Source: JAJZXY01 sp046706185
Lineage (GTDB): Archaea > Thermoplasmatota > Thermoplasmata > Sysuiplasmatales > Sysuiplasmataceae
Assembly: GCA_046706185.1 (NCBI GenBank)
Contig: JBJKPR010000036.1
Coordinates: 22,513-86,512 of the forward strand
Direction of reading: 5' to 3'
Length of the DNA stretch: 64,000 nucleotides
Below, piece by piece: positions 51,252-59,940 of the stretch. Both the position numbers and the translations under genes were made by a program. The notes beneath the pieces are model-generated. The model had not been told where the DNA came from, ran no database searches, and saw nothing but the letters and a program-made list of their open reading frames with translations. The stretch's first letter is position 1, and each line of letters opens with the position of its first letter.

Positions 51252-53009
51252 TTGCTTTACAGAGAGGTTGCTGAATTCTACGAAAAAGTGGAAGCCACTA
51301 CCAAGAGACTTGAGATCACTGCGCTCATAGTTGATATGCTGAAAAGGTCCAGCTGCGACGAGATCGCCAATGTAGTCCACATGACCCACGGGAAGCTCTT
51401 TCCGGATTTCTATCCTGAGAAGATTGGCATGGCTGAGAAAATGGCCCTCAGGACGCTTGCGACGGTGTCAAGGACTGACGCATCTGCCGTGGAGAGGATG
51501 TACAAGGAAAAGGGGGACATCGGAGCAGTAGGTGAGGAACTGCTCCGGAAGGCGTCGTTGAGCGCCCTCGGAGGAGAGGAACTGACTGTCAACCAGGTCC
51601 ACACTATGCTCTCCGAGATAACGGGCGCTTCCGGTCCCGGCTCCCAGGAGCAGAAGGTGAACCTGCTTGCGAACCTGCTAGCGTCTGCCACCCCGGGCGA
51701 GGCGAAGTACATACTTCGCATCGTCATTGGAAAGATGAGGATCGGCGTTGCTGCGATGACGCTGGTCGAGGCTCTCGCAACGACCTTCGCTTCAAAGTCT
51801 GACAAGGATCAGGTGGAGAGGGCGTTCAACATAACAAGCGACCTTGGAACTGTCGCGCTCACGCTGTGCAGGGAGGGACTTTCCGGATTGAAAAGGTTGA
51901 GGCTGAAGGTCAATGTCCCGCTCCGGTCCATGCTTGCAGAGAGACTCCCTGGGATCGGGGAGATACTTGAGAAGATGGGCGGGAAGGCTGCGTTTGATTA
52001 CAAATACGACGGTCTCAGGATGCAGGCCCATATAGAGGACGGGAAAGTACGCCTGTTCTCAAGGCAGCTGGAGGAACTCACCGGGCAGTTCCCCGAGATA
52101 GTGGAGAGCGTGTCCGCTGCATTCAAGGGCAGGTCTGGTATAATTGAGGGGGAGTGTGTCCCGGTGGACATCAACACCGGTGAACTGCTTCCATTCCAGG
52201 TGGTATCGAGGCGCAGAGGTAGGAAACACGGCGTCAGGGAGGCGGTCGAGGAATTCCCTGTCACTCTCTTCCTGTTCGACCTGCTGCTCTACGACGGTGA
52301 GGACTACACAGGAAAGCCATTCCCTGAAAGGAGGAGAAAGCTCGAGGAGGCGGTCGGGAAGAGCGACAGGGTGAAGGTCTCCACAATAGTTGTCACCGGT
52401 TCGGAGGACGAGGCAGAGTCTTTCTTCACGCAGTCTCTTGAGTCAGGATGCGAGGGAATAGTAGCGAAGTCGGTCGGCGACGATTCTGTATACCAGGCCG
52501 GTGCGAGGGGTTGGCTCTGGATAAAGTACAAGAAGGATTACAAGGCAGAAATGATCGACACGGTGGACCTCGTTGTCGTCGGAGCATTTGCTGGAAGGGG
52601 AAGAAGGAGCGGAACATACGGCGCGCTGCTGATGGCAACCTACAACAAGGAGAAGGATGCGTTCGAAACAGTGACCAAGCTTGGAACAGGCTTTGACGAC
52701 AAAACGCTTGAGCTGCTGCCCGAAATGCTGCGGGATTACGCGGTGCAGAAAAAGCCTCCGTCCGTGGAGAGCCGTGCTGTTGCAGACTACTGGTTCAGGC
52801 CCGCAGTTGTTCTTGAGGTTCTGGGGGCGGAAATCACGCACAGCCCGATACACACATGCTGCTGGAGCCAGGTCAGGAAGGACGCTGGCCTTGCCATAAG
52901 GTTCCCCAGGTTCACAGGCAACTTCAGGAAGGACAAGGATGCATACGATGCAACAACAAGCAGGGAAATACTTGAAATGTACAGGATGCAGCTCAAGAAG
53001 GCAGAGTGA
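51252..53009 (+). CDS. lig: ATP-dependent DNA ligase
   Basis: 585 residues, archaeal replicative ligase I type. The N-terminal DNA-binding helical domain spans residues 1-230. The nucleotidyl-transfer Lys is in FDYKYDGLRMQAHI (about residue 250). Motif III is VTLFLFDLLLYDG, motif IV is EGIVAKS and motif V is WIKYKKDY (about residue 430). The OB domain follows, including the RFPRF end motif. The start is TTG 51252, with TATTAAAC (51194-51201) and TTTAATG (51210-51216) as possible TATA elements. It seals Okazaki fragments and repair nicks with Nth, UDG and Hef of this window. Confidence 0.96.
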   Translation: MLYREVAEFYEKVEATTKRLEITALIVDMLKRSSCDEIANVVHMTHGKLFPDFYPEKIGMAEKMALRTLATVSRTDASAVERMYKEKGDIGAVGEELLRKASLSALGGEELTVNQVHTMLSEITGASGPGSQEQKVNLLANLLASATPGEAKYILRIVIGKMRIGVAAMTLVEALATTFASKSDKDQVERAFNITSDLGTVALTLCREGLSGLKRLRLKVNVPLRSMLAERLPGIGEILEKMGGKAAFDYKYDGLRMQAHIEDGKVRLFSRQLEELTGQFPEIVESVSAAFKGRSGIIEGECVPVDINTGELLPFQVVSRRRGRKHGVREAVEEFPVTLFLFDLLLYDGEDYTGKPFPERRRKLEEAVGKSDRVKVSTIVVTGSEDEAESFFTQSLESGCEGIVAKSVGDDSVYQAGARGWLWIKYKKDYKAEMIDTVDLVVVGAFAGRGRRSGTYGALLMATYNKEKDAFETVTKLGTGFDDKTLELLPEMLRDYAVQKKPPSVESRAVADYWFRPAVVLEVLGAEITHSPIHTCCWSQVRKDAGLAIRFPRFTGNFRKDKDAYDATTSREILEMYRMQLKKAE

Positions 53010-53013
53010 GCAG

Positions 53014-53877
53014 TCACTTCCCGAGCATCATTGCAGGTATGTCCGTGGGCAGCTCCGCAACCCTCACGCCAGCCGCCTCCAGAGCCTTTATCTTGCTCTC
53101 AGCCGTTCCCCTGCCCCTGTTTATTATAGCACCGGCGTGACCCATTCTCTTGCCAGGAGGCGCACTGCGGCCCGCTATGTACGCGAAGACAGGCTTGCTC
53201 ACGTGCTCCCTGATGAAATCTGCAGCCTCCTCTTCCGCTGTACCGCCTATCTCCCCCACGAGCACAAGCCTCTTCGTGCTTCTGTCCTCCTCGAACCTTG
53301 AGAGCACCTCCACGAAGTTGGACCCGATGATCGGGTCGCCGCCAATGCCCACGCATGTCGTCTGCCCTATGCCGTTTTCGGTGAGAGCATTGACGATCTC
53401 GTAAGTGAGCGTTCCGCTCCTCGATATGACGCCGACGTCCCCCTTTGCAAACATCTTGGATGGCATGATGCCGACCTTGCCGAACTCGGGCGAAGTCACT
53501 CCGGGACAGTTTGGCCCTATCACAGTGGTGCCCTTCAGCTTTGCATAGTTGACAAACTGCATCGCATCAAGGAAGGGTATGTGCTCTGTTATGACCACAA
53601 CAAGCCCGAGACCCGCGTTCACCGCCTCGAACACAGCATCCTTTGCAAACCTTGCCGGCACAAAAGTGCAGGATGTGTTGGCGCCTGTCTGCTCCACAGC
53701 TTCGACAACCGTCTCGAAGACTGGGATGCCTTCCACTTCAGAGTCGCCCTTTCCAGGCGTCACTCCGGCGACCACCTTCGTGCCGAACTCCTTCATAGAC
53801 TTTGCATGGAACTGCCCCTGGTGCCCTGTGATGCCCTGCACCAGCACCTTTGTTTCAGGCCCTACCATTATGGCCAT
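53014..53877 (-). CDS. sucD: Succinyl-CoA synthetase alpha subunit
   Basis: 287 residues. It makes succinate, ATP (or GTP) and CoA from succinyl-CoA in the TCA cycle. The CoA-binding VQGITGHQGQFHAKSM is at the N-terminus, GPNCPGVTSPEFGKVGIMP is near residue 122, and the phosphorylated His is in GKRMGHAGAII near residue 245. The start shares one base with the sucC stop (TGATG). The sucC-sucD operon converges on lig with a 4-bp gap. Confidence 0.96.
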   Translation of the reverse strand: MAIMVGPETKVLVQGITGHQGQFHAKSMKEFGTKVVAGVTPGKGDSEVEGIPVFETVVEAVEQTGANTSCTFVPARFAKDAVFEAVNAGLGLVVVITEHIPFLDAMQFVNYAKLKGTTVIGPNCPGVTSPEFGKVGIMPSKMFAKGDVGVISRSGTLTYEIVNALTENGIGQTTCVGIGGDPIIGSNFVEVLSRFEEDRSTKRLVLVGEIGGTAEEEAADFIREHVSKPVFAYIAGRSAPPGKRMGHAGAIINRGRGTAESKIKALEAAGVRVAELPTDIPAMMLGK

Positions 53878-54977
53878 CAGACCACCGCCGCTTTCACAGC
53901 CTTCCTTGCCGCATCTATCAGGTCCGTGGACGACTCTATACCTATCTCCTTCAGTATCTCCCTCGCTATGTCATCGTTCACGCCGCGGATCCTGGCCACA
54001 ATGGGCACATCGATGCCTATCGTGCGGACTGCCTCCTTCACACCGGAAGCGACCGTGTCACACTTCGTAATTCCGCCGAATATGTTGAGGAAGATGACGC
54101 CCGGCCTGGCGTCCTTCATCAGTGCCAGTGCCTTCGTCACCTTCTTCGGGTCATCTGTCCCGCCGAGGTCGAGGAATACACCAGCCCTGCCACCGTTTAT
54201 TGTGAGTATATCCAGCGTTGCCATTGTCAGCCCTGCACCGTTGGCAATCACGCCTATGTTGCCATCCAGCTGGACGAACGCGATGTCTTCCTCCTTCGCC
54301 CTCTGCTCCAGCGGGGTGAGATCGTCCACGTCCTCCGAGAACTCGGAGTGCCTGAACAATGCATCGTCGTTGATTGTGACTTTCGAGTCGGCGGCTATCA
54401 CCATACCACCTTTTGTCACCACGAGCGGGTTGATCTCGGCCAGTTCGCAGTCTTCTGCCATGAACATCGCATAAAGGTTCCTTGCCAGGCTGTCAACCTG
54501 GCGCGCCCTGTCGTCGTCGAGCCCGAACCGCGCCTTCAGTATCTTCGCAATGAACGGAGAGTAGCCGAAGGGCGGGACAGCGACCATTGCGATACGTTCA
54601 TGCGGGACGCTCTCTATCTCCACGCCCCCGTCGGGGCTCGCCATCAGGAGGACGGACCTGGAGCTCCTGTCTATTGCGTAGCTCAGGTAGAGCTCCCTTG
54701 CGACCTCGAGCCTTTCCTCCAGGAGGACGGACTTCACCCTTTCCCCCTTGATGTTCATGGAAAGAATCTCCTCAGCCCGCTTCCTGGCGTCATCCACATT
54801 GTCCGCAAACTTTATCCCTCCGGCCTTTCCCCTTCCCCCGACAAGGACCTGCGCCTTGACGGCCACAGGGTATTCCACCGATTTTATGTCTGAAGACGTC
54901 TTCGCGACAGAACCACGCGGCACAGGTATGCCGTATTTTTCCATCAGCTGCTTGGCCCGGTATTCGAACAGTTTCAA
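53877..54977 (-). CDS. sucC: Succinyl-CoA synthetase beta subunit
   Basis: About 366 residues, ATP-grasp subunit. Segments VAVKAQVLVGGRGKAGGIKF (nucleotide binding, residues 40-60), ELYLSYAIDRSSRS, CELAEINPLVVTKGG (metal, about residue 190) and the GGAGVFLDLGGTDDP-like loop GGRAGVFLDLGGTDDP are visible. The frame opens at GTG 54986. TTG 54977 is preferred because a GAGGTG site lies about 8 bases before it and the product then begins KLFEYRAKQLM, matching the family. It is first of the sucCD operon. Confidence 0.95.
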   Translation of the reverse strand: MKLFEYRAKQLMEKYGIPVPRGSVAKTSSDIKSVEYPVAVKAQVLVGGRGKAGGIKFADNVDDARKRAEEILSMNIKGERVKSVLLEERLEVARELYLSYAIDRSSRSVLLMASPDGGVEIESVPHERIAMVAVPPFGYSPFIAKILKARFGLDDDRARQVDSLARNLYAMFMAEDCELAEINPLVVTKGGMVIAADSKVTINDDALFRHSEFSEDVDDLTPLEQRAKEEDIAFVQLDGNIGVIANGAGLTMATLDILTINGGRAGVFLDLGGTDDPKKVTKALALMKDARPGVIFLNIFGGITKCDTVASGVKEAVRTIGIDVPIVARIRGVNDDIAREILKEIGIESSTDLIDAARKAVKAAVV

Positions 54978-55208
54978 AATGCACACCTCGTTTCCCCGCC
55001 CGGCGAACGCGTTTTCGAAGCAGCCGGGCCGAAACGTGTTACAGGAGTCGTAATTCAGATATTAACGTTAACACATGAGCGGCAGTCGGTCGGGTGCCGC
55101 AGCGGATTTGCAGGCCGTGAAATGCGAAAGGGGCGAAAGGGAGCATGCAAATAGAAAAATAGATAAGCATGATTGCCAAACGACTATCCGTAAACCCGGA
55201 CAGAAGGG

Positions 55209-55898
55209 GTGGCGGCGCTGAACAGCATCGGCCAGTTGAACAAAGTGGATTGCAAACAGTACTGTGAATTTGAGGGACACGAACCAAAGAGCTGCAGCAT
55301 TCCTGAGAAGCTCTTGTCGGAGATAAAGCGGAGGCTCACCGAAGGCGAGCTCATCGTCTATCCCACGGACACGATTTACACCATTGGTTCGGATATTTTC
55401 GACGAGCAGGCGGTGAAAAAGGTCTACATGGCCAAGAAAAGGCCGTTTGACATGCCGTTATCCGTCAGCGTCCTCGATGAGAAGATGGCGTCAAGGATAG
55501 CACACCTCAACAAGGCGGCCAGGCTGCTTATAAAGGAGCTCATGCCCGGCCCGCTCATCATACTTGCTGAAAAGACAGGCGACGTGCCGGACCTGCTCAC
55601 TGCGGGAGGGAGCACCGTTGGCTTCAGGATGCCAAACCACCCGATCGCCAGGGAGATAATAAAGGCGTACGGACCGCTCACCTCGGCAAGCGCAAACAAG
55701 CATTCTAGTTCCAATCCAGTCTCCATTGAGCAGTGCATGAAGGAGCTCGGCCAGGATGTGTCGATGTATCTGGACTGCGGCAGGAACCACGTCGGAGTGC
55801 AGTCGACTATAGTGGACACAACGGACGACACGTTCCCGATTGTAAGGAAGGGTCCGGTTCCCGAGGAGAGAATACTTGAGGTTCTCGCTTCTATCTGA
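55209..55898 (+). CDS. Threonylcarbamoyl-AMP synthase-like protein (Sua5/YrdC domain)
   Basis: Up to 229 residues. The YrdC fold starts VYPTDTIYTIGSDIFDEQAVKKVY (about residue 50), followed by KKRPFDMPLSVSV, which forms the KxR/S ATP-binding surface, and TVGFRMPNHPIAREII and LTSASANKHS. It makes the threonylcarbamoyl adenylate used for t6A37 in tRNAs decoding ANN. The C-terminal Sua5 domain is absent. The N-terminal 40 residues contain three Cys and are unlike the family, so a later start is possible. The next gene starts 8 bp downstream. Confidence 0.9.
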   Translation: MAALNSIGQLNKVDCKQYCEFEGHEPKSCSIPEKLLSEIKRRLTEGELIVYPTDTIYTIGSDIFDEQAVKKVYMAKKRPFDMPLSVSVLDEKMASRIAHLNKAARLLIKELMPGPLIILAEKTGDVPDLLTAGGSTVGFRMPNHPIAREIIKAYGPLTSASANKHSSSNPVSIEQCMKELGQDVSMYLDCGRNHVGVQSTIVDTTDDTFPIVRKGPVPEERILEVLASI

Positions 55899-55906
55899 AC
55901 GAGAGG

Positions 55907-56803
55907 GTGTTCCGAACGGAGCGGGATGTAAGGGAGAAGCTGCTGAAGGCGGGTTCGATTGCAAAAGAGGCAAGGGAGAAGGGGATCGAGCTTTCTGAAT
56001 CTGGCAGTGTAATATACGATGTGGTTGAAGAGGTCGAGGAGTTCATCGTAAAGAGGGGAGGAAGGCCCGCGTTCCCTGTCAACATAGGTATTGACAGCGT
56101 AGCCGCGCACTACACACCCCCGTTCGGGGACACTCAGAGGTTCCCCGCCAGGGGCGTGCTGAAGTTTGATGTTGGCGTGGAGGTTGATGGCTATGTCGCT
56201 GACACGGCCGCGAGCAAATCGTTCGGTGGAACACTCCAGGGCCTTGTCGATGTGTCCAGGAATGCGCTCGAAAGCGCCCTTACTCTCATAAGACCTGGAG
56301 CAAGCCTTGCCATGATAGGCACAACGATAGAGAACATAATAGCAGGAAGCGGCTACAGGCCGATCTCGAACCTCATGGGGCACAGCATCGAGAGGTACAA
56401 CCTGCATGCAGGGTTCAGTGTCTACAACGTGAAGAGGACGGACGACAGCACTACAATTCCGGACGAGATTGTGATTGCGGTCGAGCCGTTTGCGACTGAC
56501 GGCGGAGGATACGTGGTTTCCGGGAAGCTTGGCAACATATTCTCACTTAGCAGGGAAAGGAAGCTTGCGGACCCCGAACTTCAGCTTTTCCAGCAGACCA
56601 TACTGGAGAGGTACAACAGGCTTCCGTTTGCTGAAAGGTGGTTGTCTGACATCAAGGACTGGAGGAGGAAGCTCAACAAGCTGCTCAGGCTTGGAGTCCT
56701 TCACGGCTACGAGATGCTCATCGAGGGCAAGGGCGGTGCAGTGAGCCAGTGGGAGCATACGCTTATCGTCTCTCAGGACAGTGTCACAAGGACGACTGCA
56801 TGA
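55907..56803 (+). CDS. map: Methionine aminopeptidase, type II
   Basis: 298 residues. It removes the initiator Met from nascent proteins. The dinuclear metal ligands are the two Asp in LKFDVGVEVDGYVADTAA (about residue 85), His in LMGHSIERYNLH (about residue 155), Glu in VIAVEPFAT and the last Glu in SQWEHTLIV. His in VAAHYTPPFGD is the substrate-binding residue. The insert of about 60 residues typical of type II enzymes is present. The start is GTG 55907, after the YrdC gene stop. It overlaps the next small gene (ATGA). Confidence 0.95.
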   Translation: MFRTERDVREKLLKAGSIAKEAREKGIELSESGSVIYDVVEEVEEFIVKRGGRPAFPVNIGIDSVAAHYTPPFGDTQRFPARGVLKFDVGVEVDGYVADTAASKSFGGTLQGLVDVSRNALESALTLIRPGASLAMIGTTIENIIAGSGYRPISNLMGHSIERYNLHAGFSVYNVKRTDDSTTIPDEIVIAVEPFATDGGGYVVSGKLGNIFSLSRERKLADPELQLFQQTILERYNRLPFAERWLSDIKDWRRKLNKLLRLGVLHGYEMLIEGKGGAVSQWEHTLIVSQDSVTRTTA

Positions 56804-57006
56804 GCAGGTGGAAGATACACAGGCGCGCTGCCGCGATAGTGGTACTGTATGCTGTTGCTGTCACGGCCGCAATGTCCTTCTTCGCACTGAACGGGTACGC
56901 GCCCCTTGTCTTCTACACATCGATCCTCTGGATCTTCCTGCCGCTGATGGTTTACGCGTGGCTGCAGAACAGAAGGAGGAGGAAGCGTGAGGGAGATCTT
57001 TGGTAG
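56800..57006 (+). CDS. Small two-helix membrane protein coupled to map
   Basis: 68 residues. ATG 56800 overlaps the map stop (ATGA). A basic head (SRWKIHRR) leads to two helices, AAIVVLYAVAVTAAMSFFAL and PLVFYTSILWIFLPLMVYAWL, and a very basic tail (NRRRRKREGD). The positive-inside rule puts both ends in the cytoplasm. No family is recognised. Cotranscription with methionine aminopeptidase may mean a link to protein maturation, which is speculative. Confidence 0.65.
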   Translation: MSRWKIHRRAAAIVVLYAVAVTAAMSFFALNGYAPLVFYTSILWIFLPLMVYAWLQNRRRRKREGDLW

Positions 57007-57019
57007 TCTGGTTGAGCAG

Positions 57020-57092
57020 TAGCCCCGGGCAGATTCGAACTGCCGTCGCCGGCTCCAAAGGCCAGCATGATTGACCACTACACCACGGGGCT
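57020..57092 (-). tRNA. tRNA-Gln (anticodon TTG)
   Basis: On the minus strand, AGCCCCG pairs with CGGGGCT, discriminator A. The anticodon stem is CTGGC/GCCGG with loop CTTTGGA, so the anticodon TTG is at 57056-57058. The T arm is GGCAG-TTCGAAT-CTGCC. No intron and no CCA. A GCTTATCT element about 30 bp upstream could be the promoter. Confidence 0.93.
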
Positions 57093-57158
57093 GTCCTGTG
57101 ATTGATTTTTCTGTCCGTAGATAAGCCTTTGTCAGCCAGCCCTTCGCACAGGCATGCG

Positions 57159-58127
57159 TCACAGATCGAGCCTGCCCGCCCTTTTCAGCACGAGCATTGA
57201 CTTGAGCGTTATCCACTTGCTCGGGCTCCCGGCGGTCTCGAGCGCGAAAGGGACAGGCTTGTTGCGCAGCCTGTAGCCCGCGCCGCGGCCGATGTCGGGA
57301 TGCGCCCTGGCGATGGACCACGTGCCGTCCCTTCTCCGATTTCCCTCGAGATATTCAAGCGCAGGGCGAAGGCGCCTGTCGTCGGCGAAGCCGAGTGAGG
57401 TGATTACATCGAGCCCGACGAGTATGTCGTAATAGTAGTGATTGGGATAATGGAAACGGAACCATGGCGCATACCTGCCGGTGCCCTCCTCGAACAGCTT
57501 CCTTTCAAGATAGAACTCCGCGCCCCTCTCGACGGACCTTCTCACCCTTCCACTGCGCATTCGCCGCGGGAGAGCGCTGAACGCTGCGAGGGCCTCCCAG
57601 CAGTCGAGCGTGCCTGTGTCGGATTCAAAACAGTGCCACCCACCGTCTTCCTTCTGGTCATCGACAAGCCATTGGAACAGCTTCTTCACCTTCGGGTCTT
57701 CTGAGTAGCCGAACCTGGAGAGCATCCTGGCCGTGTTTCCTATCACGCATACCTCGCCGTCCTCCATTTTCTCCATCCACTCATCTGGCAGCCATTCCCT
57801 GAAAAACAGTTCGGCTGCCTTCTCGATGCGCCTGCTCTCCCTTGTGAGGCCCAGGTCAGAAAGCACAAGGGCCATCCAGTTGCTTGAAGTGTACTTCGGC
57901 TGGTACAGGGACTTTGGCGACTCCCAGTAGCCTCCCCTCTTCTGCCTGCTGAGTATGTCATGCGCCCACCCTCTCTTCTCAATGGCTTTCCTTGATTGAA
58001 CCACGTCCGGGTCGTCAGCCCTTCTTTCCAGAAGCTCGGTGAGCGTGAAGTAGCGAACAGATGGCTGTTCGGCGCCGAGAAGCCAGTCCATTACCTTCAG
58101 GTTCAGGCTCCTTTTCACAGCCGCCAT
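57159..58127 (-). CDS. Prenyltransferase/terpene-cyclase fold (alpha-alpha toroid) protein
   Basis: About 322 residues built of helical repeats with QW-like ends: GWAHDILSRQKRGGYW, VDDQKEDGGWHCFES, and YLEGNRRRDGTWSIA. Such repeats occur in squalene-hopene cyclases, protein prenyltransferase beta subunits and related archaeal proteins. The DxDD protonation motif of cyclases is not seen, so enzymatic cyclisation is doubtful; it may be a binding relative. Start ATG 58127 is preferred because a CTTAACTAC element lies about 26-30 bp upstream (58152-58160). Longer frames run to 58259. Confidence 0.75.
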   Translation of the reverse strand: MAAVKRSLNLKVMDWLLGAEQPSVRYFTLTELLERRADDPDVVQSRKAIEKRGWAHDILSRQKRGGYWESPKSLYQPKYTSSNWMALVLSDLGLTRESRRIEKAAELFFREWLPDEWMEKMEDGEVCVIGNTARMLSRFGYSEDPKVKKLFQWLVDDQKEDGGWHCFESDTGTLDCWEALAAFSALPRRMRSGRVRRSVERGAEFYLERKLFEEGTGRYAPWFRFHYPNHYYYDILVGLDVITSLGFADDRRLRPALEYLEGNRRRDGTWSIARAHPDIGRGAGYRLRNKPVPFALETAGSPSKWITLKSMLVLKRAGRLDL

Positions 58128-58197
58128 GAGTACGGGAAAGACGGTCGGGTAGTTAAGCATGAACGATGGAAGGGGCAGCCTGCGCCTGCTTCCCCGG

Positions 58198-59448
58198 TCA
58201 GCATCCCTGACCGAGTGGCTCGCATACGAGGTGGACAGGGCTGCAGCCCTTGACTGCACACTCTACCGTACTCCCGATAGCGTGGTCTCCCCTCACTATT
58301 GCCTGCCTGTAGTTGTCCAGCCTTCCGATCGTGAAGCCGTTCTTTCCCTGCTCGGTAATCAGCACCATTGCTGTGGATCCGACATAAGCGGCGTTTCCAG
58401 CAAGTGAAATGTCAAATCTCAGCCTCGTTGCCTTCCTTGACCTCTCCTTCATTACCCAGCCAGGTACCTGCTCCGCCATCTTGAACGCGGGTGTTCCGGG
58501 GCGGGGTGAAAACCTTGTGACGTTGACTATGTCTGGCTTCACCTCTGAAATTGTGTGCATGCTCGCCTCAAAATCATCCTCCCCCTCACCCGGAAAACCG
58601 ACTATCAGGTCGGTGGAGAGTGTCATGTCCGGATATCGCTCCCTGATCCTCTCCACAATTCGGATGAACTGATTGTTTGTGTTTCCGCGCTTCATTGCCT
58701 TCAGTATTCTGTCCGACCCGCTCTGGAAGGGGATGTGAAAGAACTTGTATATTCTCCTGTCGTCGAATGCGTCCAGCAGCCTTTCGAGCAGCGGAGGCAT
58801 GAGCGACGGGTTCATCATGCCCACACGGAGCCTGAACTCGCCATCTATCGAAGTAATGCGTTCCAGCAGGTCGGGCAGCGTGGTTCCTGTATCCCTGCCG
58901 TATGTTATTGTGTCCATGCCGGAAAGGAGTATCTCCCTCGTCCGCTCTCCGGAGATGTGCCTTCTGACCATCCCGATTATCCTGTCTGCACTTATGCTCC
59001 TCACGTTTCCCCTCGCCACTCTGCTGTAGCAGTAGGTGCAGAGCGAAAGGCATCCCTGTGCGATTGGCACGATAAGGTCGTTTCTGCCCGCGTCATTCCA
59101 GCAGTCAAGACCCTGTGTGAGCTCAAGGCCGAGAAGCGAATCGAGTGCGCTGAAGTCGCTGGGAAGGAAAACCTGCGCCGACGGGGATGCCTTCCTGATC
59201 TCCCTGTCCTTGATCCCCGCCATGCAGCCGGTCACAAGGAGGCGCTTGCCGAGTGAATCCAGCTCCCTTATCCTCCTGTACATTGTATTCTCAGTGAACT
59301 CGATCACACCGCAGGTGTTGAGAAGGAGGACATCGGCCTCCTCGGGGCTGGATACGAACGAGTAACCGGCACTTTCCATCCTTGCCCGTGCCAGCCTTCC
59401 TTCGCCATAGTTCATTGTGCAGCCGTGCGACTCGAGGTAGGCCTTCAC
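58198..59448 (-). CDS. tRNA t6A37 methylthiotransferase (MtaB/CDKAL1 type)
   Basis: 416 residues, radical SAM enzyme that adds a methylthio group to t6A37 of tRNA. The three N-terminal UPF0004 Cys are in ESHGCTMNYGE, LLNTCGVIE and LVTGCMAGI. The radical SAM site is GCLSLCTYCYSRVARG (C-x3-C-x2-C, about residue 135). Then come IPFQSGSDRILKAMKRG, DLIVGFPGE, and a C-terminal TRAM domain. The archaeal and eukaryotic subgroup acts on t6A. Its substrate modification is made by the YrdC-family pathway encoded 3 kb away. Confidence 0.94.
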   Translation of the reverse strand: MKAYLESHGCTMNYGEGRLARARMESAGYSFVSSPEEADVLLLNTCGVIEFTENTMYRRIRELDSLGKRLLVTGCMAGIKDREIRKASPSAQVFLPSDFSALDSLLGLELTQGLDCWNDAGRNDLIVPIAQGCLSLCTYCYSRVARGNVRSISADRIIGMVRRHISGERTREILLSGMDTITYGRDTGTTLPDLLERITSIDGEFRLRVGMMNPSLMPPLLERLLDAFDDRRIYKFFHIPFQSGSDRILKAMKRGNTNNQFIRIVERIRERYPDMTLSTDLIVGFPGEGEDDFEASMHTISEVKPDIVNVTRFSPRPGTPAFKMAEQVPGWVMKERSRKATRLRFDISLAGNAAYVGSTAMVLITEQGKNGFTIGRLDNYRQAIVRGDHAIGSTVECAVKGCSPVHLVCEPLGQGC

Positions 59449-59792
59449 GGGATGTCAGAAGAGCAGCACCGATAAAAGAACATCGCTTTTCCACTACGCC
59501 CGTCTTGTTGCACGCATTTATGATGCCTGGCACTCCACGCTCCAGGCGACGGCCCATATGCCGCTCTTGGCCGAGGGCAGCAGGAAGGCTGTGAACTGCC
59601 CAGTCCGGCCTGCAACTTCTGCAATTGCGATCGTCAGCCAATTGGCAACGTGGGCTTAGGCCCATCACGCCGGCTGATAAACGGCGATGCCCCGGGCAGC
59701 GTTTTCCAGGGTTGATGACTTCCTCCCGGCCCCTTTCCAGGAACCGTACGAGAATCACGGACAGATTGCAGCTGAGCAAACCAGCGGCCTGA
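59449..59792. other. 344-bp spacer with a structured stretch
   Basis: No gene recognised. At 59634-59677 lies a long interrupted hairpin: TCAGCC/GGCTGA outer stem, GGC/GCC middle and TGGGC-TTAG-GCCCA tip. It is a candidate structured RNA. A CCCCGGG palindrome follows (about 59691-59697). Confidence 0.4.
59634..59677. ncRNA. Candidate structured RNA element
   Basis: Nested complementary arms give 14 base pairs in three segments with a four-base tip loop TTAG. The middle segment is flanked by a bulge (AATT) and an internal loop (AACG/TCAC). Strand and identity are unknown. It might be a small RNA or the leader of the methylthiotransferase gene if transcribed leftward. Weakly supported. Confidence 0.25.
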
Positions 59793-59893
59793 TGGCGCGA
59801 GGAGGGGGATTTGAACCCCCGAGTCCTTTCGGACAATGGATGTTTGCGGAATGTTTAGCAATCCATCGCCTTGCCGAGCTGGGCCATCCTCGC
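59793..59893 (-). tRNA. tRNA-Ser (anticodon GCT) with a 14-nt intron and encoded CCA
   Basis: On the minus strand, GCGAGGA pairs with TCCTCGC, discriminator G, followed by CCA (59795-59793). The anticodon stem is ATGGA/TCCAT with loop TTGCTAA; an intron at 59842-59855 follows position 37. Anticodon at 59857-59859. A long variable arm (TCC-GAAA-GGA) marks a class II tRNA. T arm GGGGG-TTCAAAT-CCCCC. TTTATTAA at 59918-59926 is the promoter. Confidence 0.93.
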
Positions 59894-59940
59894 CCGAGTG
59901 GTCATCAATGCCGTACCGTTAATAAATCTGTTGAGTGGTC

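Noticed and set aside
53850..54893. Long plus-strand frame (347 codons) opposite sucC and sucD
   Set aside because: It is antisense to two clear enzyme genes, has a His/Cys/Arg-rich sequence without any domain, and arises from codon bias of the real genes.
55424..56407. Minus-strand frame of 327 codons opposite the YrdC and map genes
   Set aside because: Shadow of two well-supported genes; no recognisable motif.
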